Shown piece by piece: positions 32,648-40,364 of a DNA stretch of 50,172 bases. Location: NCBI RefSeq assembly GCF_020532805.1, contig NZ_MQTQ01000037.1, positions 1 through 50,172 of the forward strand. Direction: 5' to 3'. The notes below the pieces were generated by a model. It saw only the letters and a list, made by a program, of their open reading frames with translations. It searched no databases and was not told where the DNA came from. A program made the position numbers and the translations under genes. The stretch's first letter is position 1. Each line of letters starts with the position of its first letter. The stretch is from Arthrobacter sp. SO5. GTDB lineage: Bacteria; Actinomycetota; Actinomycetes; Actinomycetales; Micrococcaceae.

Positions 32648-33538
32648 CTACTTTTTGGCGTCAACCGCAGCGGTCAGGAACTGCTCGAACGGGGTCTTGG
32701 CGCTGTCGCCCTTGCCCCACTGCTTGCCTTCGACGAACACGGTCGGAGTGCCGGTGACCCCGATGGCCGCGGCTTCCTGGGTGGCGTGCTTGACGTACGG
32801 GCGGTACGTCTTGTCATCCACGCACTTGTCGATGCTCTTGGCGCCGAGATCGGCAGCCATCTTCTTGAGGTCGGCGTCGGACAGGCCGGCGGTACCCTCG
32901 GCAGGCTGCTTCGCGAAGAGCTCGTCGACGAACGCTGAGTACTTCTCCGGGGACTCGTTCACGACGCAGGCCGCAGCGTTGGCCGCACGCGAGGAGTAGT
33001 TGGTGGTGGAACGGCTGTCCAGGAAGCCCAGCGGACGGTACTCCACCGTGACCTTCCCTTCATTGCGCAGTTTGGTCAGGGACTCGTTGTACTGGGTCTC
33101 GAAGCTCTTGCAGACCGGGCAGATGAAGTCGATGTAGAGGACCACCTTGACGGGCTTGCCGGCCTCGGGCTCGGCACCGGGGGCGGTGACCTCCGCCGGC
33201 GGGGTGGCCGGGGCGGACGGAACGTCGGCGATCCTGACCGTCGCGGGCTCCGATTTTGCGACGTCGGTGTTGGCCAGCAGCGTGACACCACCGTGGATGT
33301 TTCCGTTGGCCGGGGTGGGGCCCTCGTCGGCGATGGGCGCGTTCTTCTGGATGTTCGTGGTGACCACGAGCGCCACAATCACAATGATGGCCACGACGGC
33401 GGCAACAATTCCCCAGCCGATGAGCAGCTTGTTGCGCTTCTCCTTCTTCAGCTGCGCCTCGCGGATCTCACGTGCTTTCTCGCGGGCCGCGGCAGTGCGG
33501 TCTGCTTTGGACTGACGGGGTTCGTTTGCGGGGGTCAT
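32648..33538 (-). CDS. Membrane-anchored DsbA-family thioredoxin-fold protein
   Basis: This 296-residue protein has a cytoplasmic basic N-terminus (KAREIREAQLKKEKRNK), one membrane helix at about residues 38-60, a Pro/Ala-rich external linker, and a DsbA-like domain with the active-site CPVC at 140-143 (VVLYIDFICPVCKSFETQYN). The partner cis-Pro loop is in GVTGTPTVFVEG. It would make or shuffle disulfides in exported proteins. The ATG at 33538 follows GAGGAA; the frame extends upstream without a better site. Confidence 0.92.
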   Translation of the reverse strand: MTPANEPRQSKADRTAAAREKAREIREAQLKKEKRNKLLIGWGIVAAVVAIIVIVALVVTTNIQKNAPIADEGPTPANGNIHGGVTLLANTDVAKSEPATVRIADVPSAPATPPAEVTAPGAEPEAGKPVKVVLYIDFICPVCKSFETQYNESLTKLRNEGKVTVEYRPLGFLDSRSTTNYSSRAANAAACVVNESPEKYSAFVDELFAKQPAEGTAGLSDADLKKMAADLGAKSIDKCVDDKTYRPYVKHATQEAAAIGVTGTPTVFVEGKQWGKGDSAKTPFEQFLTAAVDAKK

Positions 33539-33717
33539 TAATTCCTCGGGTCGATCGGCCTGGGATAGTCCACTGGTTGGCAATTCATCATTTTAGGGGA
33601 GAAAACTGGGAAGTTGCGCTTCAAGTTTGCTCCAGCGGTCCCCACGGGGCGAATGGCACCGAGGATTCCGTCCGGCTAGGGTGGGCTGAGAGCCACGAGC
33701 GAGCCCAGGGGGCACCA

Positions 33718-35223
33718 ATGAACACAACAGAACACGCCGATTCGGACCGAGAGCTTTCGAGCCAGGCGGGGCACAGCGGCTCGGCGGCCGAGTCGGATGC
33801 CCTGTACGACTTCATGGTTGTCTCCAACCGGTTGCCGGTAGATCGCTGCTCCCCCGACGAGGCCGGCTGCGAGGACGGCTGGCGGCGCTCCCCCGGCGGA
33901 CTCGTGACCGCCCTGGCCCCCATGATGACCAAGACCGACGGCGCCTGGGTGGGCTGGCACGGGGCCCCGGATGAGACCCTCGAGCCCTTCAGCCATGGCG
34001 GCATTGATCTCATCCCCGTCCAGCTGAGCACTGACGACATCGAGCTGTTCTACGAAGGCTTCTCCAACGCCACCCTCTGGCCGCTGTACCACGATGTGAT
34101 TGCCCCGCCGGAGTTCCACCGGACCTGGTGGGACTCCTACCGCAAGGTCAACCGCCGGTTCGCGGACGCCACCATCCGCAGCGCGGCCGAGGGCGCCACG
34201 GTCTGGGTCCAGGACTACCAGCTCCAGCTCGTCCCCAAGATGCTCCGCGAGGCCCGCCCGGACCTGAAGATCGGCTTCTTCAACCACATCCCCTTCCCGC
34301 CGCCGGAGATCTTCGCCCAGCTGCCGTGGCGCCGGGCCATCATTGACGGGCTGCTGGGCGCCGACCTGGTCGGTTTCCAGCGCCCGAGCGACGCCGGAAA
34401 CTTCATGCGCTCCGCCCGCCGCTTCCTCGGCGCAAGCGTCAAGCAGCAGCAGATCCATGTCAAGGACACCGACGGGAAGACCACGCACATCGCGCGCGCC
34501 CAGGCCTTCCCCATCTCCATCGATGTCAAGCAGATCAGCGAGCTGGCACGGAACCCGGAGATCATCGAACGCTCCCGGCAGATCCGCCGGGATCTCGGGA
34601 ACCCGAAGACCATCCTCCTCGGCGTCGACCGGCTCGACTACACCAAGGGCATCCGGCACCGGCTCAAGGCCTACGAGGAACTCCTCGCGGACGGCAAGGT
34701 CACGGTCGAGAACGCCGCCCTGATCCAGGTCGCCAGCCCCAGCCGGGAAAGGGTGGAACATTACCGCCTCTTGCGGGAAGAAGTAGAGGGCACCGTGGGC
34801 CACATCAACGGCACCTACGACACCATGCAGAACACGGCCGTGCGCTACCTGCATCACAGCTACCCCATCGAAGAGATGGTGGCCTTGTACCTCGCGGCGG
34901 ACGTCATGCTTGTCACCGCGCTGCGCGACGGCATGAACCTCGTGGCCAAGGAATACGTCACGGCCCGGACTAACAACGACGGCGCGCTGGTGCTCAGCGA
35001 GTTTGCCGGCGCCGCGGACCAGCTCAAGCAGGCCCTGCTCATGAACCCGCACGACATCGACGGCCTCAAGGACACCATCATGAGGGCAGTGAACCTGGAG
35101 CCTTCGGAGGCCGCGCGCCGCATGCGTGCCATGCGCAAGCAGATCCTGGACCACGACGTCGACCTCTGGTCCTCCGACTTCCTGAGCGCCCTCGAAGAGA
35201 AGGTAATCCGCGATGACTCCTGA
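33718..35223 (+). CDS. otsA: Alpha,alpha-trehalose-phosphate synthase (UDP-forming)
   Basis: This 501-residue GT20 enzyme makes trehalose 6-phosphate from UDP-glucose (or another NDP-glucose) and glucose 6-phosphate. Visible motifs are VSNRLPVDR, SPGGLVTAL, WVQDYQLQLVPKMLR, FFNHIPFPPPEIFAQLPWR, GVDRLDYTKGI and ALRDGMNLVAKEY. The ATG at 33718 is used because it follows CAGGGGGCACCA; the frame runs back to 33472 across the neighbouring gene's start without support. otsB overlaps by 11 bases, so both steps are made together. Trehalose protects against osmotic and dry stress. Confidence 0.96.
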   Translation: MNTTEHADSDRELSSQAGHSGSAAESDALYDFMVVSNRLPVDRCSPDEAGCEDGWRRSPGGLVTALAPMMTKTDGAWVGWHGAPDETLEPFSHGGIDLIPVQLSTDDIELFYEGFSNATLWPLYHDVIAPPEFHRTWWDSYRKVNRRFADATIRSAAEGATVWVQDYQLQLVPKMLREARPDLKIGFFNHIPFPPPEIFAQLPWRRAIIDGLLGADLVGFQRPSDAGNFMRSARRFLGASVKQQQIHVKDTDGKTTHIARAQAFPISIDVKQISELARNPEIIERSRQIRRDLGNPKTILLGVDRLDYTKGIRHRLKAYEELLADGKVTVENAALIQVASPSRERVEHYRLLREEVEGTVGHINGTYDTMQNTAVRYLHHSYPIEEMVALYLAADVMLVTALRDGMNLVAKEYVTARTNNDGALVLSEFAGAADQLKQALLMNPHDIDGLKDTIMRAVNLEPSEAARRMRAMRKQILDHDVDLWSSDFLSALEEKVIRDDS

Positions 35224-36013
35224 GGCCACCCCGCTCTCGCTCTCCCCCGAGCTGCTCGCGGCCGTGCGAACCGTGGCCGGCACGGAACAGCTGCTGGTCG
35301 CCATGGACTTTGACGGCACCATGGCCCCGCTCGTTGACCACGCCGCGGACTCCCGGGCGCTGCCCCGCTCGGCGGCAGCTTTCGCCGCGCTGGCCGATCT
35401 CCCGCGGACGACGACGGCACTCATCTCCGGGCGCGCGCTGGACAGTCTGCGTGCAGTTGCCTTCCCGCCGGAGAAGACCCTGCTGATCGGCAGCCACGGG
35501 GCCGAAGTGTGGATGGGACCGGGCTCCGCGGAGCTCGAGCTTGACGGCGCCCAGCGGGAGCTGCTGGCCGACGTCGGCCGGGTTCTCGGGGAAATCGTTG
35601 ACGCCGCGCCGGGCACGCTGCTCGAAGACAAGCCGGCCGGCGTCGTCCTGCACACCCGGCTAGCCGCCGACGACGTCGCCGAAGACGCCGTGGCCGCGGC
35701 CCGCGCCCTCTTGCAGGACCGCCCCGGGGTGTTCCTCAAGGCCGGAAACCGTGTGCTCGAGACCTCCGTGGTCCACGCCTCCAAGGGTGAGGGCATTTCC
35801 TTCCTGCGGCAGGCGACCGGCGCCACTGCGCTGGTGTTCGCAGGCGACGACACCACGGACGAGGACGCGCTGGGCAGGCTTCTCCCGGGCGACCTCGGCG
35901 TCAAGGTGGGGCTGGACTTCACGCAGGCCCAGTTCCGCGTCGAAGCTACGGCCCACGTCGCGGAGCTGCTGGAGGCACTGTTACGGGAGCGTAAGCTCGC
36001 CGTCGGCGTCTAG
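35213..36013 (+). CDS. otsB: Trehalose-6-phosphate phosphatase
   Basis: This 266-residue HAD-superfamily enzyme releases trehalose from trehalose 6-phosphate. Motif I is DFDGTMAPL (nucleophile Asp), motif II is in TALISGR, the Lys motif is ASKGEGISFL, and motif III is FAGDDTTDEDAL. It follows otsA with an 11-base overlap. Confidence 0.95.
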   Translation: MTPEATPLSLSPELLAAVRTVAGTEQLLVAMDFDGTMAPLVDHAADSRALPRSAAAFAALADLPRTTTALISGRALDSLRAVAFPPEKTLLIGSHGAEVWMGPGSAELELDGAQRELLADVGRVLGEIVDAAPGTLLEDKPAGVVLHTRLAADDVAEDAVAAARALLQDRPGVFLKAGNRVLETSVVHASKGEGISFLRQATGATALVFAGDDTTDEDALGRLLPGDLGVKVGLDFTQAQFRVEATAHVAELLEALLRERKLAVGV

Positions 36014-36141
36014 TACCTAGCGCATCCGGAGGCCGAAGTAAGGCGGATCACGCGTGACTTCAGCAACATTTTCGCCCTTTTGCCATAAATCTGACATACT
36101 CTGGGTGTGATGTGGCGCACAAGTACCGTGCGGCGTCATTG

Positions 36142-36169
36142 GATACTCCTCGGCTTCGGCCGGGGAGTA
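36142..36169. promoter_or_regulatory. 12-bp hairpin with UUCG loop before the MsiK-like gene
   Basis: ATACTCCTCGGC and GCCGGGGAGTAT pair fully (one G-U) around a TTCG tetraloop. It is 128 bases after otsB and 100 bases before the ATPase gene, in the 256-base gap. It could end the ots transcript or lie in the leader of the ATPase message; there is no U-tract on either strand. A possible promoter -10 (CATACT at 36095-36100) lies just before it, which would place the hairpin in the leader. Confidence 0.5.
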
Positions 36170-36269
36170 TGCGTACGATTGATGCATACAACTGAATTAA
36201 CAACTGAACAATAAGACCATTCACTACGGATCGTCCGGCACGTACCTGCCGGTGAAGGGATTGATAACT

Positions 36270-37352
36270 GTGGCTACAGTTACTTTTGACAACGCAACAC
36301 GCCTGTACCCGGGCACGGAAAAGCCCGCTGTTGACAAGCTCAGCATTGAGATCGCCGATGGCGAATTCCTGGTCCTCGTTGGACCCTCCGGCTGTGGAAA
36401 GTCGACCTCCCTGCGGATGCTTGCAGGTCTCGAGGATGTGAACGCCGGCCGAATCCTGATCGGCGACCGCGATGTCACCGACATGCCGCCCAAGGATCGC
36501 GACATCGCCATGGTGTTCCAGAACTACGCCCTCTACCCGCACATGACCGTTGCGGACAACATGGGCTTCGCGCTGAAAATCGCGGGCGTCAGCAAGGAAG
36601 AGCGTGCCGAGCGGGTCCGCGAAGCAGCCAAGCTGCTGGACCTCGAACCGTACCTGGACCGCAAGCCGAAGGCACTCTCCGGCGGCCAGCGCCAGCGTGT
36701 CGCCATGGGCCGCGCGATCGTGCGTAACCCGCAGGTCTTCCTCATGGATGAGCCGCTCTCAAACCTTGATGCCAAGCTCCGCGTGCAGACCCGCACGCAG
36801 ATCGCATCCCTGACCCGCCGCCTGGGCGTCACCACGGTTTATGTGACCCACGACCAGGTCGAGGCGATGACCATGGGTGACCGCGTCGCCGTGCTGAAGG
36901 ACGGTCTGCTGATGCAGGTCGACACTCCGCGCAACCTCTACGACAAGCCGAAGAACGTGTTCGTTGCCGGCTTCATCGGCTCCCCTGCCATGAACCTGCT
37001 CGAACTGCCGGTCGTCGACGGCGGCGTGCAGTTCGGGGGCACCGTCTACCCGGTACCGCACGACGTCCTCGAAGTGGCCAGCGGCAAGACCGTGACCCTC
37101 GGCTCCCGGCCGGAGGACCTCGAGATCGCACCGCAGGGTGAGGGACTCCACGTGGAGGTGGATGTCGTCGAAGAACTCGGCGCCGATGCCTACGTCTACG
37201 GACACACCACGCTGGACGGCAAGAGCTATGACATCGTGACCCGCGTCGACGGCCGTCGCCCTCCGATGAAGGGTGAGTCCATGTGGGTCCGCCCGCAGTC
37301 GGGCCACGTGCACCTGTTCGACACCAAGACCGGCCTGCGCCTCGGCGACTAA
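36270..37352 (+). CDS. Sugar ABC transporter ATPase (MsiK / UgpC type)
   Basis: This 360-residue MalK-like ATPase has Walker A GPSGCGKST (38-46), a Q-loop VFQNYALYPHMTV, signature LSGGQRQRVAMGRAI, Walker B VFLMDEPLSNLD and switch His in VTHDQVEAMTMG. A C-terminal TOBE/regulatory domain is present (about residues 245-360). The GTG at 36270 is selected, with GAAGGGA nine bases upstream. It is alone, with no permease or binding protein beside it, as is typical of MsiK-type ATPases that energise several sugar importers. The mal operon at 40365-46345 has no ATPase of its own and is a likely client. Confidence 0.93.
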   Translation: MATVTFDNATRLYPGTEKPAVDKLSIEIADGEFLVLVGPSGCGKSTSLRMLAGLEDVNAGRILIGDRDVTDMPPKDRDIAMVFQNYALYPHMTVADNMGFALKIAGVSKEERAERVREAAKLLDLEPYLDRKPKALSGGQRQRVAMGRAIVRNPQVFLMDEPLSNLDAKLRVQTRTQIASLTRRLGVTTVYVTHDQVEAMTMGDRVAVLKDGLLMQVDTPRNLYDKPKNVFVAGFIGSPAMNLLELPVVDGGVQFGGTVYPVPHDVLEVASGKTVTLGSRPEDLEIAPQGEGLHVEVDVVEELGADAYVYGHTTLDGKSYDIVTRVDGRRPPMKGESMWVRPQSGHVHLFDTKTGLRLGD

Positions 37353-37371
37353 CCTTCGCACTTGCACGGCT

Positions 37372-37404
37372 GACGGCGGTCCTCCCAACCGGAGGGCCGC
37401 CGTC
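37372..37404 (+). terminator. Terminator after the MsiK-like gene
   Basis: GACGGCGGTCCTCC and GGAGGGCCGCCGTC pair over 14 bases (one G-U) around a five-base loop, 20 bases after the stop. Confidence 0.75.
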
Positions 37405-37485
37405 GGGCGTTAACTACTTTCCTGCATTTCCAAAGGCCACGCCCCATCGTTAGGGCCGTTGCCGTAAGTACGGAAGAATTGGTTC

Positions 37486-38898
37486 ATGACCGAGGACAAT
37501 AACGCCCAGTGGCACGACGAGCCCACCGACTACGGTCAGATCGGCAAACTTCCCCGTTACGAGGCCGCCAGCGCCAACGACTCCAAAGCCATGGCCTCGA
37601 GTTCGTTGAGCATCACCGCGGCGGCCACCGAACCGGAACTCCTCGATCTTCCGTGGCACATCGCCCTTGAGGACTGGCCAGCCGAGAACCTCGCAGCACT
37701 CCCCCGCGGAATTTCCCGCCACATTGTGCGCTTCGCGCACCTCGGCGGCAGCGTGATCGCCATCAAGGAAACCTCGGAACACATCGCCCGGCACGAATAC
37801 CATATGCTCCGCAAGCTGGCGCGGCTGGACGTTCCTTGCGTGGAGCCCGTGGCCGTCATCACCGGGCGCACCACGCCGGACGGGCGGCCCCTGAACCCCG
37901 TACTGGTCACCCGGCACCTGAAGTTCTCCATGCCGTACCGCGCGCTGTTCTCCCAGATGCTCCGCAAGGACACCCTCACCCGCCTGATCGACGCCCAGGC
38001 ACTGCTCCTGGTCCGGCTGCACCTGATCGGCTTCTACTGGGGCGACGTCTCGCTCTCCAATACCCTCTTCCGCCGCGACGCCGGCGCGTTTGCCGCCTAC
38101 CTTGTGGATGCCGAAACCGGAGAGCTCTACCCGGATCTCTCCACCGGGCAGCGCGAGTACGACCTCGAAATTGCGCGGGTCAATATCGCCGGTGAGCTCA
38201 TGGACCTGCTCGACGGCGGACTCATCGAGGAGAAGGTGGATCCGGTGGCCACCAGCGAGCTCATCATGGACAGCTACCGCCGGCTGTGGACCGAGCTGAC
38301 CGAAAAGGAGTCGTTCGAGATCGGTGAGCGCTGGCGGGTGGCCGCCCGCATTCGGCGGCTCAACGAACTCGGCTTCGACGTCGAGGAATACGCCATCAAG
38401 ACCACCCAGAACGGCTCCACCATCCAACTCCAGCCCAAGGTGGTTGACGCTGGGCACCACCAGCGCCGGCTGCTCCGGCTGACCGGACTGGACGTACAGG
38501 AGAACCAGGCCCGCCGGCTGCTCAATGACATGGACTCCTTCCGGGCTGACAACCAGCCGGCCATGGACGAGGAATACAGCGCCCACCTCTGGGTGAGCCA
38601 GATCTTCGAACCGATTGTCCGTTCCATCCCCCGCGACCTGTCCGGGAAGCTCGAGCCGGCCGAGGCCGTCCACGAGATCCTGGAGCACCGCTGGTACATG
38701 TCCGAGAAGGAGAACCGCCACATCCCGCTAGCGGAGGCCGTGCAGTCCTACATCGATTCGGAACTGCGCCACCGCAGGGACGAGGCCGCGATCATGCTCA
38801 ATCCGGACACGGAGCTGCTCAAGATCCTCGAGGCGGAAACCGAGGAGTCACGCTACGGCGATGAAGACGGGGCCGACTACCCCGACTCCGACGACTAG
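37486..38898 (+). CDS. DUF4032 domain protein (kinase-like fold)
   Basis: This 470-residue protein of the actinobacterial DUF4032 family has a kinase-like N-terminal region: VRFAHLGGSVIAIKETSEHI could hold the ATP-binding lysine, and LHLIGFYWGDVSLSNTLFRR resembles a protein/LPS-kinase catalytic loop with D and N. A second helical part follows from about residue 240. The substrate is unknown. It stands alone on the plus strand, convergent with the FAD oxidase gene. The ATG at 37486 begins the family-like N-terminus. Confidence 0.88.
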   Translation: MTEDNNAQWHDEPTDYGQIGKLPRYEAASANDSKAMASSSLSITAAATEPELLDLPWHIALEDWPAENLAALPRGISRHIVRFAHLGGSVIAIKETSEHIARHEYHMLRKLARLDVPCVEPVAVITGRTTPDGRPLNPVLVTRHLKFSMPYRALFSQMLRKDTLTRLIDAQALLLVRLHLIGFYWGDVSLSNTLFRRDAGAFAAYLVDAETGELYPDLSTGQREYDLEIARVNIAGELMDLLDGGLIEEKVDPVATSELIMDSYRRLWTELTEKESFEIGERWRVAARIRRLNELGFDVEEYAIKTTQNGSTIQLQPKVVDAGHHQRRLLRLTGLDVQENQARRLLNDMDSFRADNQPAMDEEYSAHLWVSQIFEPIVRSIPRDLSGKLEPAEAVHEILEHRWYMSEKENRHIPLAEAVQSYIDSELRHRRDEAAIMLNPDTELLKILEAETEESRYGDEDGADYPDSDD

Positions 38899-38937
38899 CG
38901 GGAAGAACCCGGCGCCCCGCATGATGGCACAGGCGGG

Positions 38938-40305
38938 CTAAATCGCTTTTCCGGGGTTCAGGATCCCGGCCGGGTCAAAGAGTTCCTTGATCCGGCGCTG
39001 CAGTTCGCGCACGGGTTCTTTCTGCTCCAGGCCAAGCCAGCGCAGCTTGAACTGCCCGATCCCGTGTTCGCCCGTGATGGTGCCGCCCATCGCCAGGGCA
39101 ACGGTGATGGATTTATCCAGGGCCGCGCCGAGGCGAGCCATGGCCTCGGCGTCGACGGCGTCATCCACCCGGTCCACCCAAAAGGTGGGGTGCAGGTTCC
39201 CGTCGCCGGCATGCGCCACCACCTTGAGCTGGACCTGGTACGCCACAGCCATCGCCTCCAACTCCGCGACGTAATCCACCAGCCGGGAACGCGGCACGGC
39301 CACGTCCTCGCCCACCCGGTATTCGTCGTCAACCTCCACGCCGCGGCTGTTGCGCCGCAGCTCCACGAGCTGCTCGGCCTCGGCGCTGGCCTCCATGGTT
39401 ACCGCGGCGCCGCCGGCAATCAGCAGGGGTCGGATGGCGGCGGCCTCCGCCGCGGCGCCGTACCCGTCGGTCTGGATCAGCAGCAGGGACGATCCCCGGG
39501 AGGCGAGGTCGGAGCCGTGCGCGGCATCGAGCTGGACAAGCGAGCCGGCGTCGAGCAGTTCCATGATCGCGGGCTGGACCCGGGCCCTGCCCACGGCCAG
39601 GACGCCGGCCGCGGCGCTGCGGAAGTCCGGGTAGAAGGCGGCGATCGTGTGCACGTCCCGTGGAAGGTATTTGAGCCGGACAGTGACTCCGACGACGATG
39701 CCCAGCGTTCCCTCCGAGCCCACGAACAGCCCGGTGAGGTCATAGCCGGCGACGCCTTTAAAGGTCTGATGGCCGGTGTGGATGAGGGATCCGTCCGCCA
39801 GGACGACGTCGAGGGCCAGAACGGAATCCCTGGTCACCCCGTACTTGGCGCAGCGCAGGCCGCCGGCGTTGGTGGCGACGTTGCCGCCGATGGTGGACAT
39901 CTTGAAACTTGCCGGGTCCGGGGCATACATGAGCCCGTGGACGGCAGCGGCTTCGTTGAGGTCCGCGTTGACAACGCCGGGTTCGACGACGGCGGTCTCG
40001 TCGTCCGGGTTGAGGGCCAGGATGCGGTTCATCCGTTCCAGGCTCAGCACCACGCAGCCCTTGCTCGCGTGCGCGCCGCCGGAGACCCCCGTCCCGGCGC
40101 CGCGGGCCACCAGCGGGACACCGTGCGCGGCGCACGTCCGGACGGCGGCCTGGACGTCTTCGACCGATTCGGCACGGACCACGGCCTGCGGCAACTGGTA
40201 GTCCAGCACCGGCGCCTGATCCACGGCATAGACAGTCAGGGTGGGGTGGTCCAGAGCGACCTTCGCCGGGCCCAGGGCCGAGGTGAGCTCATCGATGATG
40301 CTCAT
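38938..40305 (-). CDS. FAD-linked oxidase, glycolate/D-lactate dehydrogenase (GlcD) type
   Basis: This 455-residue flavoprotein has a PCMH-type FAD domain with ARGAGTGVSGGAHASKGCVV, STIGGNVATNAGGLRCAKYG and LFVGSEGTLGIVVGVTVRL. The C-terminal FAD-oxidase domain has the conserved HAGDGNLHP, GTITGEHGIGQFKLRWL and LFDPAGILNPGK. Members oxidise 2-hydroxy acids such as D-lactate or glycolate. No GlcE/GlcF or iron-sulfur partner is adjacent, so the electron acceptor and exact substrate are open. The ATG at 40305 has a GGAG site upstream. Confidence 0.92.
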   Translation of the reverse strand: MSIIDELTSALGPAKVALDHPTLTVYAVDQAPVLDYQLPQAVVRAESVEDVQAAVRTCAAHGVPLVARGAGTGVSGGAHASKGCVVLSLERMNRILALNPDDETAVVEPGVVNADLNEAAAVHGLMYAPDPASFKMSTIGGNVATNAGGLRCAKYGVTRDSVLALDVVLADGSLIHTGHQTFKGVAGYDLTGLFVGSEGTLGIVVGVTVRLKYLPRDVHTIAAFYPDFRSAAAGVLAVGRARVQPAIMELLDAGSLVQLDAAHGSDLASRGSSLLLIQTDGYGAAAEAAAIRPLLIAGGAAVTMEASAEAEQLVELRRNSRGVEVDDEYRVGEDVAVPRSRLVDYVAELEAMAVAYQVQLKVVAHAGDGNLHPTFWVDRVDDAVDAEAMARLGAALDKSITVALAMGGTITGEHGIGQFKLRWLGLEQKEPVRELQRRIKELFDPAGILNPGKAI

Positions 40306-40364
40306 GCGGTCTCCGCTTCGTCGATTCCGGCCTTCAGTCTAAGCCGCGGAGTCGGGTGCCCGGA

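Noticed and set aside
33676..35922. Minus-strand frame of 748 codons opposite otsA/otsB
   Set aside because: Antisense shadow of two clear genes.
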